A stretch of 36,731 nucleotides of DNA from Catenulispora rubra. GTDB lineage: Bacteria; Actinomycetota; Actinomycetes; Streptomycetales; Catenulisporaceae. The notes below the pieces were generated by a model, which worked only from the letters and a program-made list of their open reading frames with translations, was not told where the DNA came from and searched no databases. The position numbers and the translations under genes are program-made. The stretch spans positions 1-36,731 of the forward strand of contig NZ_JAACYW010000093.1 in the NCBI RefSeq assembly GCF_015356825.1, read 5' to 3'. Below, piece after piece: positions 17,157-25,331 of this stretch (within the stretch, counting starts at the first letter, position 1; the number at the start of each line of letters is the position of its first letter).

Positions 17157-18362
17157 GTGACTGAGCTCCGCGTCATGGCCGTCACCAGCGACGGTCAGCG
17201 ACTTGTGCTGCGCTCTAACGACGGCCAGGAATTCCATCTGACCATCGACGAGCGGTTGCGGGCCGCCGTGCGCGGCGATCGGGCCCGGCTGGGCCAGATC
17301 GAGATAGAGGCAGAAGGGCAGCTGCGCCCCCGGGACATCCAGTCCCGTATCCGCGCGGGCGCCACCGCGCAGGAGGTCGCAGACGCCTGCGGCATCTCCG
17401 TCGAGCGCATCCGCCGCTTCGAGGGCCCGATCCTGGCCGAACGCGCCTTCATGGCGGAAAAGGCTCAGAACACGCAGGTGCGCCGGCAGGGCGAGAACCA
17501 CGGGCAGAAGCTCGGGGAGATCGTCTTCGAGCGGCTGACCAAGCGCGGGGCCGAGGACCCGGCCGCGGTGCGCTGGGACTCCTGGCGCCGCGAGGACGGC
17601 ACCTGGACCGTGCAGGCCGTTTACCGGATCTCCGGCGAGACGTACGAGGCGCTGTGGGCCTTCGACCCGCCGCGCCGGCTGGTGACCCCCGAAGACGACG
17701 AGGCGCGCCTGCTGTCCTCGGACGCCGCCGCGATCGCCGCCGCCGAACCGATGTTCCCCTTCGTCGCGGCCTCCGTGCTCTCCGGCGGGACCGTCGTGCC
17801 GGGCCCCGCGCCGGCCGCCAACGGCTCCTCGGCCGGCGGCTCGCTGGTGCACCTGGAGGCCCGCCGGCGCCCGGCCGACACCTTCTCCTCCAACGGCTCG
17901 AACGGATCCGGCGGCGCGCTGGAGCGGGAGCGCGAACGGGACCGTGAGCGCGAGCGCACGGCCGCGGAGCGGACCGCGTCGGTGGAACGGCACCCGTCGT
18001 CGATGCCGGCTTCGGCGTCGGCCGCGGCCGCGTCGGCCGCCGCGGTGTCGGCCTCGGCGGCCGCCAACGGCACCGCGGGCGTCCCGTCCCCGACCACGAG
18101 CCCCGACGAGGACTTCGACTTCCTGGACGCCGGCGACTCCCGCGCGCCGATCGCCGCGGTGGCCGGGCAGTCGGCCGGATCGGCCTTCGACGACGCGATC
18201 TTCGGCCCGCGCACCACCTCCCCGCACCGGGAGCGGATGGTCGGGACCACCGACCGCCAGGCCGAGGCTGACGGCGTGCGGCCGGGGCGGCGGGCCACGG
18301 TGCCGTCGTGGGACGAGATCGTCTTCGGCTCGCGGCGCGGGAAGCAGAAGGGCCGCGACTGA
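17157..18362 (+). CDS. sepH: Septation protein SepH, 401 aa
   Basis: Actinobacterial cell-division protein that binds FtsZ and promotes its assembly at division sites. The N-terminal DUF3071 domain (about 1-165) starts with the characteristic TELRVMAVTSDGQRLVLRSNDGQEFHL-type strand region. It includes the helix-turn-helix-like block ATAQEVADACGISVERIRRFEGP (about 68-90) and ends with the RWDSWRREDGTW...WAFDP section (about 140-175). The remaining half is Ala/Ser/Arg-rich, predicted disordered, with an Arg/Glu run (about 258-268) and a conserved-looking basic C-terminal tail (WDEIVFGSRRGKQKG). GTG start with GGGAGG 8 nt upstream. Followed by a large stem-loop. Family call is very secure. Confidence 0.93.
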   Translation: MTELRVMAVTSDGQRLVLRSNDGQEFHLTIDERLRAAVRGDRARLGQIEIEAEGQLRPRDIQSRIRAGATAQEVADACGISVERIRRFEGPILAERAFMAEKAQNTQVRRQGENHGQKLGEIVFERLTKRGAEDPAAVRWDSWRREDGTWTVQAVYRISGETYEALWAFDPPRRLVTPEDDEARLLSSDAAAIAAAEPMFPFVAASVLSGGTVVPGPAPAANGSSAGGSLVHLEARRRPADTFSSNGSNGSGGALERERERDRERERTAAERTASVERHPSSMPASASAAAASAAAVSASAAANGTAGVPSPTTSPDEDFDFLDAGDSRAPIAAVAGQSAGSAFDDAIFGPRTTSPHRERMVGTTDRQAEADGVRPGRRATVPSWDEIVFGSRRGKQKGRD

Positions 18363-18394
18363 CGCGGCGCCGGACCTGCGCACTTGGCATGCGG

Positions 18395-18459
18395 AAGTGG
18401 CCTGGCCAGGGCGTTCGAAGCTGCGGTGAGCAGTCTCGGACGCCGGGACCAGGCCACTT
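18395..18459 (+). terminator. Long stem-loop with T-rich tail after sepH
   Basis: Outer arms AAGTGGCCTGG (18395-18405) and CCAGGCCACTT (18449-18459) pair perfectly. Inner arms GGCGTTCGAAGCTGC (18410-18424) and GCAGTCTCGGACGCC (18430-18444) pair with a single mismatch plus G-U pairs. The tail TTCGGTCTTT follows. A strong intrinsic terminator for sepH by form, 32 nt after its stop. Confidence 0.8.
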
Positions 18460-18511
18460 TTCGGTCTTTGGCGGTGGCCGCGATCCGGCCGGGTGTGGTC
18501 GACTTTCCCTC

Positions 18512-18973
18512 ATGGAAGTGACGCGCGAGGACGGTCTGTTCATCAGCGACGACCCGGCTCTGGTCGACGCCGACAAGGTGCACCGGTGGATCTCGGAAGA
18601 GTCCTGGTGGGGCGTGGGGCGCCCGCGCGAGGCCGTCGAACGCTCGTTGGAGGGCTCGCACGTCTACGGCGTCTACGCCGACCGGGAGACCATGGTCGGG
18701 GTGACACGGGTGATCACCGACCACGCGACCTTCGCGTACTTCTGCGACGTGTACATCGACGAGGCCTACCGCGGCAAGGGCGTCGGCCCGTGGCTGTCGC
18801 GGGAGATCGTGGCGGACATGAAGGCGATCGGGATCAACCGGTTCCTGTTGGCGACCAAGGACAAGCACTCGACGTACGCCAAGGCGGGGTTCTATCCGGT
18901 GACGCGGCCGCAGTCGTGGATGGAGATCGACGAGCGCGCGACGAAGCCGGGGCCGGTGACGGCGGACGAGTAG
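18512..18973 (+). CDS. GNAT-family N-acetyltransferase, 153 aa
   Basis: Single-domain cytoplasmic acetyl-CoA-dependent acyltransferase. Motif A is YRGKGVGPWLSREIVADMKAIG (about 90-111), with the RGKGVG pyrophosphate-binding loop; the preceding strand FAYFCDVYIDEAYRG is typical. Motif B region LLATKDKHSTYAKAGFYPV follows (about 112-132). Close relatives are usually annotated simply as GNAT acetyltransferase; the substrate is not predictable. The ATG at 18512 has no recognisable SD (CGACTTTCCCTC precedes it), so initiation may be leaderless or weak. The gene lies just after the sepH terminator and is convergent with the Eis-like gene. Confidence 0.85.
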   Translation: MEVTREDGLFISDDPALVDADKVHRWISEESWWGVGRPREAVERSLEGSHVYGVYADRETMVGVTRVITDHATFAYFCDVYIDEAYRGKGVGPWLSREIVADMKAIGINRFLLATKDKHSTYAKAGFYPVTRPQSWMEIDERATKPGPVTADE

Positions 18974-19010
18974 TTCCATCGCGCTCGGCTCCGCCTCCCC
19001 CGGCCTCTGT

Positions 19011-19070
19011 CCTTGAACCTGTCCTGAAACCTGTCCTGAAACCTGTCCCGGCCCCGGTCCTAGAACCACG
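19011..19070. repeat. 12-bp tandem repeat, about 4-5 copies, spanning a stop codon
   Basis: Period-12 units CCTTGAACCTGT, CCTGAAACCTGT (twice), then the more degenerate CCCGGCCCCGGT and CCTAGAACCACG. The last unit contains the stop (TAG on the minus strand, 19060-19062) of the Eis-like gene. The array fills most of the space between two convergent acetyltransferase genes. Confidence 0.75.
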
Positions 19071-20289
19071 TCGCGCAGTGCGGCGGGATCGCCGTCTTGA
19101 ACAGCCGGTCGGCGAGCGCCAGGCCGCCAGCCTTCTCCTCGGTGATCTCCCCGACCCGGGCCAGCGCGGTGGCCGCGTGGTGGCCGAAGTAGAGCGCGCC
19201 GAGGGTCCGCACCGGGAGCGTCACGTCGGGGTTCTCAGTGCTGCGCTTCACCGTCGCGCCGGCCGGACCGCCTTCGAGCACGTACACGCCCTCGGCGAAG
19301 CCCGCCGGGTCGGTGACGGCCAGGACCAGGCGGCCCTCGTTCTCGTAGGTGCGCGCCTCCAGCGCCGCCGCGACGTCGAGCACGCGGGCCCACAGGACGT
19401 CGTAGCGCGAGATCTCGCGCGCGAACCGCGGGTTGGCCATCAGGTGCCGCCAGCTGTCGTCGGCCGGGAAGGACTCGACGTCGAAGGTGGCGATCCAGTC
19501 CTGCTCCCACAGGAACTGGAGCAGCCGGACGCGGGCCGTGGAGTCCTCGGCGAACATCTCCGCCTCGGCGCGGTCGTTGGCGACGAAACCGCTCCAGTCT
19601 CCTGTCTTGACCGAATAGGTCACGCCGCCGCGGACCGTCCCGGACTCGTCCCGGTAGAGCGCGAAGAGCTTTTCCTTGTCGGTCGGCTTGCCGTCGTGGG
19701 TCAGCAGGCCGGCGTCGCGCTCCCAGAGCCGGTTGCGGTACTCGATCGCGCCGGGTGTGGTGGCGCGGAGGCGGTCGTAGACGGCCGGCAGTTCCTCGAC
19801 CCACTCCGGGGCCGAGGCGTAGTCCACGGTGCCCGGCAGCGGCCCGGTGACGGCGCAGCGCTTGCTGTCGAAGCGGTAGCAGACCTCGTCGGTGGCGTGG
19901 CCGTAGCCGAAGCGGCCGTAGATCGGCCATTCGGCCGGGATCAGGATCGACAGCGGCTCGCCGGCGTCCGCGGACTGCCGCAGGGCGGTGGCGGTCATCG
20001 CGGACAGGATGCCGCGGCGCCGGTGCGTCTGCGCGACGCTGACCGAGGTGACCGCCGCGACCGGGACCGCGGCTCCGCCGGGGACCGAGACGGTGTTGCG
20101 GAAGTTCGCGAACGTGCCGACCACGCGGTCGCCGTCGTAGGCGCCGATGACCCGGCCGGCGGCGATCTCCTCGGCGAACAGATCGCGCCGGAAGGCGCCG
20201 CGGCCCCGTTCGGCCGGGCGGCTGAAGGTGACGTCGACAGCGTCGCTGAAGTCGTCGCCGTACTCGACGATCTTGATGTCGAAGGGCAT
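19060..20289 (-). CDS. Eis-family GNAT acetyltransferase, 409 aa
   Basis: Member of the Eis family: two GNAT-like domains plus a sterol-carrier-like C-terminal domain, known for multi-acetylation of aminoglycosides and of some protein lysines. Acetyl-CoA motif: VAQTHRRRGILSAMTATAL (about 85-103), with RRRGIL. The general acid tyrosine sits in IYGRFGYG (Y124, equivalent to Tyr126 of M. tuberculosis Eis). The chain ends in WF; the terminal carboxylate acts as base in Eis, so this end is probably functional. About 409 residues is the normal length. The ATG at 20289 gives the standard start MPFDIKIV. Resistance to a particular aminoglycoside cannot be inferred from sequence. Confidence 0.87.
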   Translation of the reverse strand: MPFDIKIVEYGDDFSDAVDVTFSRPAERGRGAFRRDLFAEEIAAGRVIGAYDGDRVVGTFANFRNTVSVPGGAAVPVAAVTSVSVAQTHRRRGILSAMTATALRQSADAGEPLSILIPAEWPIYGRFGYGHATDEVCYRFDSKRCAVTGPLPGTVDYASAPEWVEELPAVYDRLRATTPGAIEYRNRLWERDAGLLTHDGKPTDKEKLFALYRDESGTVRGGVTYSVKTGDWSGFVANDRAEAEMFAEDSTARVRLLQFLWEQDWIATFDVESFPADDSWRHLMANPRFAREISRYDVLWARVLDVAAALEARTYENEGRLVLAVTDPAGFAEGVYVLEGGPAGATVKRSTENPDVTLPVRTLGALYFGHHAATALARVGEITEEKAGGLALADRLFKTAIPPHCATWF

Positions 20290-20346
20290 GGGTGCAGGCT
20301 ATGCACACCGTGGGGGAGCCGCCACCGATTAACTGATTAAGCGGCG

Positions 20347-20415
20347 GCGGCTCGGAGCGTGTGCGGCTCAGAGCGGGCGCAGCGTGTGCGGCTCAGAGCG
20401 GGCGCGGCTCAGGCC
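20347..20415 (-). repeat. Irregular repeats of GCGGCTCAGAGC at the efeB 3' end
   Basis: GCGGCTC(A/G)GAGC-like units occur at 20347, 20363, 20388 and 20404, spaced 16, 25 and 16 bp. On the minus strand each has the form GCTCTGAGCCGC or a variant. The last-listed unit, closest to the gene, contains the TGA stop of efeB (20409-20411), so the others look like extra copies of the stop-codon region. Confidence 0.65.
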
Positions 20416-22013
20416 AGCAGCGCGCTGGCGAAGTGGTCGGAGGCGTCCTTCACGCCGGGCAGCACGAAGAAGTAGCCGCCGCCGACCGGCGAGATGTAGT
20501 CCACCAGCGGCTCGTCGATGAGCTTGGTCTGGACGAACTCGAACTGCCGCTGGATGTCCTGCTGGTAGGCGACGAAGGCCAGGCCCATGTCCAGCTCGCC
20601 GACGGTGTCGAAGCCGCGGTCGTAGTTGTAGCCGCGGCGCAGGATGCGGTTGCGGTCGGTCTCGGCGGTGCGCGGGTTGGCCAGCCGGATGTGCGCGTCC
20701 AGCGGGATGTTGGCGCCCTTGGGGTCCTTCGCGTACTGCGGGATGTCGGTCTGCGCGCCCCCGTCCAGCGGGGCGCCGGTGTCCCGGCGGCGGCCGATCA
20801 TCTTCTCCTGCTCCAGCAGCGAGACCCGGTCCCAGAACTCGACGAGCATCCGGATCCGGCGCACCACCTGGTAGCTGCCGCCGGCGGTCCACGCCGGCTC
20901 CGGCGCGCCGGGCTGCACCCAGACGAGGGAGTCGAACTCGTGCTCGGTGGCGGGGTTGGCTATGCCGTCGTGGAAGCCGAGCAGGTTGCGCTGCGCGCCG
21001 GTGGGTCGCGGGTCGTTGGCCCAGCCGTCGACGCGGTATTTGAGCTGCATGCCGGCGCGGGTGTGCTTGGCGATGTCGCGGATCGCGTGCACGACCGTGT
21101 CCTGGCTGTCGGCGCAGATCTGCAGCGACAGGTCGCCGTGGCACTCGGCGGGGTTCAGGTTGTCGTTCGGGAACGTCTTCATCGGCGTGAGGCGCACGGG
21201 CTTCTTGTCGGCCAGCCCGAAGCGCGCGTCGAAGAGCGAGGCGCCGACACCGACGGTGACGGTGAGGCCGTCGGCGGGGACCGTCGGGCCGAGGATGCCG
21301 TTGTCCGACGGCGGGGCCCCGACACCGAGGTCGGGCGGAGTGCCGCCGGCGGTGAGGAAGCGCGCCCGGTCGGTGAGGGTCTGGAACAGGGCGGCGAGCT
21401 CGGCCTTGTCGGCGGCGACGACATCGAACACGGCGAGGGTCATGTGCTTCTGCGCCGGCGTGGTGACGCCCTGCTGGTGCGCGCCGTGGAAGGGCAGGGT
21501 GCGGCCCGAGCCGCCGGAGGCGGACGAGGCGACCGAAGCGGTGTCGGCGGCGGCCTTGTTCATCGCGAAGCCGGTGGCGCCGACGACCGCGGCGCCGGCC
21601 ACGCCTGCCGCCGCACCCTTGAGCATCGCGCGGCGGGCGAAGGCGGTGTGGTCGAAGGGGCAGGTGGCGGGCTGGGCTGCGGCGGCTGAAGCAACAGCGG
21701 CAGGCGCGGCGGCGCTGGCGGCAGGCGGCGCTGCGGAAGCCGCGGCGGGCGCAATCGCAGCAGCCGGAGCCTCATCGGCGGCGCCGGCAGCAGCCTGCGG
21801 CTCGCCGAGGCTCGGCGCGGCGGCGGGCTCGCTCGCGGCGGCAGGCGTCGCGGAGCTGGCGGCGGCCTGGGCCTCGCCGGTGGTCGGCGCGGCGGCGGGC
21901 TCGCTCGCGGCGGCAGGCGTCACGGAGCTGGCGGCGGCCTGCGGCTCCCCGGTGGTCGGCGCGGCAGCAGCAGCGTCAGGCACCTGGTTCTCGTTCTGGT
22001 TCTGCTCGGTCAT
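20409..22013 (-). CDS. efeB: Dyp-type peroxidase EfeB with long N-terminal extension, 534 aa
   Basis: Heme peroxidase of the EfeUOB ferrous-iron uptake system, exported by Tat. Peroxidase motifs are complete: GFHDG (346-350, with D349), the proximal heme His in DAHIRLANP (H441) and distal Arg in NRILRRGYNYDRG (R460). The Tat motif RRAMLK lies at 127-132, followed by a hydrophobic segment. Ahead of it are about 120 residues of Ala/Pro/Ser/Glu with two 24-residue tandem repeats (20-43, 44-67) and a decayed third. No better start lies between the extension and the Tat motif. It follows the EfeU-EfeO gene by 53 bp. A perfect palindrome AAAGCGCTTT (22017-22026) sits 4 nt upstream of the ATG. Confidence 0.92.
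   Translation of the reverse strand: MTEQNQNENQVPDAAAAAPTTGEPQAAASSVTPAAASEPAAAPTTGEAQAAASSATPAAASEPAAAPSLGEPQAAAGAADEAPAAAIAPAAASAAPPAASAAAPAAVASAAAAQPATCPFDHTAFARRAMLKGAAAGVAGAAVVGATGFAMNKAAADTASVASSASGGSGRTLPFHGAHQQGVTTPAQKHMTLAVFDVVAADKAELAALFQTLTDRARFLTAGGTPPDLGVGAPPSDNGILGPTVPADGLTVTVGVGASLFDARFGLADKKPVRLTPMKTFPNDNLNPAECHGDLSLQICADSQDTVVHAIRDIAKHTRAGMQLKYRVDGWANDPRPTGAQRNLLGFHDGIANPATEHEFDSLVWVQPGAPEPAWTAGGSYQVVRRIRMLVEFWDRVSLLEQEKMIGRRRDTGAPLDGGAQTDIPQYAKDPKGANIPLDAHIRLANPRTAETDRNRILRRGYNYDRGFDTVGELDMGLAFVAYQQDIQRQFEFVQTKLIDEPLVDYISPVGGGYFFVLPGVKDASDHFASALLA
21813..21956 (-). repeat. 72-bp tandem repeat in the efeB N-terminal extension
   Basis: Two 72-bp units (21885-21956 and 21813-21884) encode 24-residue repeats beginning TTGE(P/A)QAAASS and ending SEPAAAP; they differ at few positions. 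A third, shortened and diverged unit follows (SLGEPQAAAG). In-frame, so it varies protein length without breaking the gene. Confidence 0.85.
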
Positions 22014-22066
22014 CTCAAAGCGCTTTCATCTACGAAGTCGGCAGGCGGCGGGTCTGGAGGCTCCGC

Positions 22067-24220
22067 TCACGTCGCCTTCCGGATCTCCAGCAGGTCCGGC
22101 ACCACCGACAGCTGCTCCAGCAGCTCTCCGAGAGTGCCGTTCAGCTTCTGGCGGGCGGCCGGGTCGAGCTGGTCCGCCGGGGTCCAGGTGCCGTCGGGCT
22201 TCTTCGCGGTGTTCACGGCCGTGCCGAAGCGGTCGAGCCAGGCGTCGATCTGCGTCAGGCCCCGGGGGTCGCGCGCCTGGACCAGGGGCCTGATCACGGT
22301 CAGGACTTCGCGGGTGCCGGTCAGGTTGGCGTCGGCGGTGGCCAGGGTGGTGCCGGAGCCGTAGTCGGCGTCGCCGGTGAGCTGGAACTGGAGGGTGTTC
22401 TCGAGGATCTCGTGGGCGCGCAGCGGGAGGTCGGCGGGGTCGAAGTCCTGCTTGGGCCAGTCGCCGATGAGGCCGTGGACGTCGCTGTCGAGCTGGTCGG
22501 CGACGGGGGCCAGGTTCGCCGCGGCCTCGCCGTGCCAGAGTCCGTACTCCAGGCGGTGGAAGCCGGTGAAGTCCTTGTCCCGCACCTTGTCGGGCAGGCC
22601 GTCGGCGCGGCCGTCGATCTTCTTGTCCCAGTCCTGGAAGGTGCCGTACGCGGCGCCGAGGCGGTTGTACGCCAGGTGCGCGGTCAGCCAGTCCTGCTTG
22701 GCCTTGGGCAGGTTGCCGGAGTCCACGTCCTGCTTCAGCGTGTCCGTGTAGCCGGCCAGCTCGTTCAGGTGCTCGGTCACGTAGGCGCGGTACTGGTCCA
22801 GCGGCGCTTCCAGGTCCTTCTCGGTGATCGGCACGACCGCGGTGGTGGAGCTGCCCGAGCCGCTGGCGTGCCTGGCCTCGGAGGTGACCGCGTCCTTGCC
22901 GTTCGGCACGCAGCGCCAGGCGTACGTGCCGCTGCCTATGGTCGCCGTCATCGGCCGCGTGGTGCCCGGGGCCAGGCCCTCGATCTCGCCGTAGACCGCG
23001 CTGCTCGACGGGTCCAGCAGGTAGACCTCGGCGGCCACGTCGCCGGTGTTCTTCATCTGGAACGTGTGCTCGCCGGTGGTCAGACCGTCGAAGCCCTTGC
23101 CGCAAGAGGCCGCCGAGACCTCGATGGTCTGCGCGCCCTTGCTGCCGGAGTTCGGGCCGACGGCGACGATCACCGCGACCGCGGCGACGGCCGGGACCGC
23201 GACGACCACGACGCCCAGCGCCCAGCGCGGAGCCGGCTTACGCGGGACAGGAGTAGGAGCCGAGGCGGCCGGGGTGGCAGTCGGTTCAGTGACTTCAGGG
23301 TTCTGAACCGACGCGACCGCCTCGGCGGTCTGGGTGGCCTGAGCCTGGGTGGTCTGGGTGGCCTCAACGGTCTGCGCGGGCACCGCGGCAGGCACCGGCT
23401 TCGCCTTCGCCACCACAGCCGGCCGCAGGTAGAAGAACATCACCGGCGCCAGGTAAGCCACGTACCCGACCACCGCCAGCCACGTCATCTTCGGCGTCAG
23501 GTTCAGCGTCCCGGCGACCAGCTGCGAGTACCAGGCGTTCGGGTCCAGGTGCGCGGTCAGGTCCCAGGCGTACGCCGTGAACCCGCCGACCACGCCGCTC
23601 TCCTGCAGGTCCGTCAGCCCGTAGGCGAGCACCCCGGCCGCGATGACCACCAGCACGAACCCGGTGACCTTGAAGAACCGTGCGAGGTTCAGCTTCAGCG
23701 CCCGGTGGTACAGCCCCCAGCACAGCAGCGCCGCGACCGCGATGCCGGCGACCGCCCCGATCGCCGGGCCGCTCTTCTCGTGCGCGGTCTGCGCCGTGGT
23801 CCACAGGAACAGCGCGGTCTCCAGCCCCTCGCGCGCCACCGCGGCGAACGCCGTGAAGACCAGCATCCCGGCGCTGGCGCCGAGCGCGGCGGCCAGCTTC
23901 GCCTTCAGGTCCCCGGACATCGAGGCGCTGGCCCGGCGCATCCAGAACACCATCGTGGTGACGAACGCGACCGCCAGCAGCGCCATCGCGCCGCCGAACA
24001 CGTCCTGCGCCTTGGGCGGCAGGTGCGCCGAGGTGAAGGTGAGCACCGCGGCGAACGACAGGCTCAGCGCGGCGGCCGCGGCCACGCCCAGCCACACCGA
24101 GCCGGCCCGGTCCTTGCGGCCGGCCTTGGCCAGCGACGCGAGCAGGATGGAGACGACGAGGCCGGCTTCCAATCCCTCTCGGAGTCCGATCAAGAAACTC
24201 GGGAAGGCATCCGACAGCAC
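22067..24220 (-). CDS. EfeU-EfeO fusion: FTR1 iron permease plus periplasmic M75 domain, about 717 aa
   Basis: One chain carries two normally separate components of the EfeUOB system. The N-terminal FTR1 permease (about residues 1-270) has both REGLE motifs (LREGLEAGL and AREGLETALFLW, about 115 residues apart) and about seven helices. A Pro/Ala/Thr/Gln-rich linker and an additional helix (WALGVVVVAVPAVAAVAVIVAVG, near 335-355) precede an EfeO part: a cupredoxin-like domain with Cys and GTYAWRC, then a peptidase-M75/imelysin domain with the metal motif HRLEYGLW. The extra helix would place EfeO outside. GTG at 24220 (preceded by AAGGGGCGG) is preferred; a GTG at 24244 would add 8 residues. 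Iron boxes lie just upstream. efeB follows. Confidence 0.9.
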   Translation of the reverse strand: MLSDAFPSFLIGLREGLEAGLVVSILLASLAKAGRKDRAGSVWLGVAAAAALSLSFAAVLTFTSAHLPPKAQDVFGGAMALLAVAFVTTMVFWMRRASASMSGDLKAKLAAALGASAGMLVFTAFAAVAREGLETALFLWTTAQTAHEKSGPAIGAVAGIAVAALLCWGLYHRALKLNLARFFKVTGFVLVVIAAGVLAYGLTDLQESGVVGGFTAYAWDLTAHLDPNAWYSQLVAGTLNLTPKMTWLAVVGYVAYLAPVMFFYLRPAVVAKAKPVPAAVPAQTVEATQTTQAQATQTAEAVASVQNPEVTEPTATPAASAPTPVPRKPAPRWALGVVVVAVPAVAAVAVIVAVGPNSGSKGAQTIEVSAASCGKGFDGLTTGEHTFQMKNTGDVAAEVYLLDPSSSAVYGEIEGLAPGTTRPMTATIGSGTYAWRCVPNGKDAVTSEARHASGSGSSTTAVVPITEKDLEAPLDQYRAYVTEHLNELAGYTDTLKQDVDSGNLPKAKQDWLTAHLAYNRLGAAYGTFQDWDKKIDGRADGLPDKVRDKDFTGFHRLEYGLWHGEAAANLAPVADQLDSDVHGLIGDWPKQDFDPADLPLRAHEILENTLQFQLTGDADYGSGTTLATADANLTGTREVLTVIRPLVQARDPRGLTQIDAWLDRFGTAVNTAKKPDGTWTPADQLDPAARQKLNGTLGELLEQLSVVPDLLEIRKAT

Positions 24221-24253
24221 CGCGTCCCGCCCCTTCTGGTCCACATCGCTAAG

Positions 24254-24291
24254 TTAGGTAGGCCTCAGTTAAGTAAGGCATGCCTAAGTTA
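24254..24291 (-). promoter_or_regulatory. DmdR/IdeR-type iron boxes upstream of the efe operon
   Basis: TTAGGTAGGCCTCAGTTAA (24254-24272) and an adjoining 22-bp imperfect palindrome centred on GCATGC (24270-24291, 9 of 11 pairs, TAAGG...CCTAA) resemble the DtxR/IdeR/DmdR consensus TTAGGTTAGSCTAACCTAA. Overlap with the likely promoter implies repression when iron is sufficient. This fits an iron importer. Confidence 0.75.
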
Positions 24292-24381
24292 GCAGCGGAC
24301 CGCCGGGGCGGGTCAACACCGCCGGACCCACGAGCTGGTGAGCTGTGTCTCACACAGGGCGGATCAGGACCTCGGGATGTC

Positions 24382-25287
24382 TCAGTGTTCTCCGGTGGCC
24401 ACCGGCCGTGACGGATCGGACGCCCAGCCGCTCCATGAGCCCTCGTACAACGCCACACCCTCCGGGTCGATCCCGGCCACGGCCATCGCCAGGATCTGGT
24501 GCGTCGCGGTGACCCCCGAGCCGCAGTAGACCGCGACTCGGCCCGCGTACCCGGGCTCGACGCCCAGCCCGGCGAACCGCTCGGCCAGCGCCTCGGCCGA
24601 CCGGAACCGGCCGTCCGCCCCCAGGTTCTCGGTGGTCGGCGCCGACACCGCGCCGGGGACGTGCCCGGCGGCCGGGTCGACCGGCTCGGTCTCGCCGCGG
24701 TAGCGCGCGCCGGCCCGGGCGTCGAGCAGCGTCCCGTCGGCGGCGACCGCAGCCGCGCCGTCGTGGTCCAGGACCGCGAACACGTCCCGCACCGCCGCCT
24801 CGAAGTCGCCCTCAGCGGCCCGGGTCCCCGGCTCGCCCTCCTCGACCGTGTGGCCGGCCGCCTGCCAGGCCGCGAAGCCCCCGTCGAGGACCCGCACATC
24901 GGGATGCCCGTGGTGGCGCAGCAGCCACCAGGCACGGGCGGCCTGCGTGCCGTCGCCGTCGTCGTACACGACGACCGGCAGATCGGCGCGGACGCCGGCC
25001 TGCCGCATCGCGGCGGCGAACCGCTCGCGGTCCGGCAGCGGGTGCCGGCCCCGGGCGCCGACCGGCGAGTCCGGGTGCTCGGCCAGGTCCTGGTCGAGGC
25101 TGACGTAATGCGCGCCGGGGATGTGGCCCTTCAGATACACCCCGAGCCCGTACTCGCTCGGCTCGCCGAGCTTCCAGCGGATGTCGAGCAGGATCGGGGC
25201 GGTGCCGCAGGACAGATCGGCGGCGAGCTGCTCGACGCTGGTCAATGGCGAGGTACCGCTGAGCGGCGAGGTTCGGGGTTCGCGCAT
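24382..25287 (-). CDS. Thiosulfate/3-mercaptopyruvate sulfurtransferase (two rhodanese domains), 301 aa
   Basis: Cytoplasmic enzyme moving a sulfane sulfur from thiosulfate or 3-mercaptopyruvate to an acceptor via a Cys persulfide. The inactive N-terminal rhodanese domain (about 15-150) contains LLDIRWKLGE, GHIPGAHYVSLDQDL, DLPVVVYDDGDGTQAARAWWLLR and VLDGGFAAWQAAGH. The catalytic C-terminal domain (about 160-300) has LLDARAGARYRGE, GHVPGAVSAPT and the active-site loop VYCGSGVTA with C255. CGSGVT is the form usual in mercaptopyruvate-type and actinobacterial SseA proteins. It is 44 bp downstream of the phosphodiesterase gene on the same strand and closes that three-gene unit. The two-domain architecture is full length. 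Confidence 0.9.
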   Translation of the reverse strand: MREPRTSPLSGTSPLTSVEQLAADLSCGTAPILLDIRWKLGEPSEYGLGVYLKGHIPGAHYVSLDQDLAEHPDSPVGARGRHPLPDRERFAAAMRQAGVRADLPVVVYDDGDGTQAARAWWLLRHHGHPDVRVLDGGFAAWQAAGHTVEEGEPGTRAAEGDFEAAVRDVFAVLDHDGAAAVAADGTLLDARAGARYRGETEPVDPAAGHVPGAVSAPTTENLGADGRFRSAEALAERFAGLGVEPGYAGRVAVYCGSGVTATHQILAMAVAGIDPEGVALYEGSWSGWASDPSRPVATGEH

Positions 25288-25331
25288 GAGCGCAATCCTG
25301 GCACCGATCCCGGCGCGGATCTACAAGCGAT

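Noticed and set aside
22017..22026. Perfect palindrome AAAGCGCTTT just before efeB
   Set aside because: Too short and too close to the start codon to assign as an operator; noted only as part of the efeB leader.
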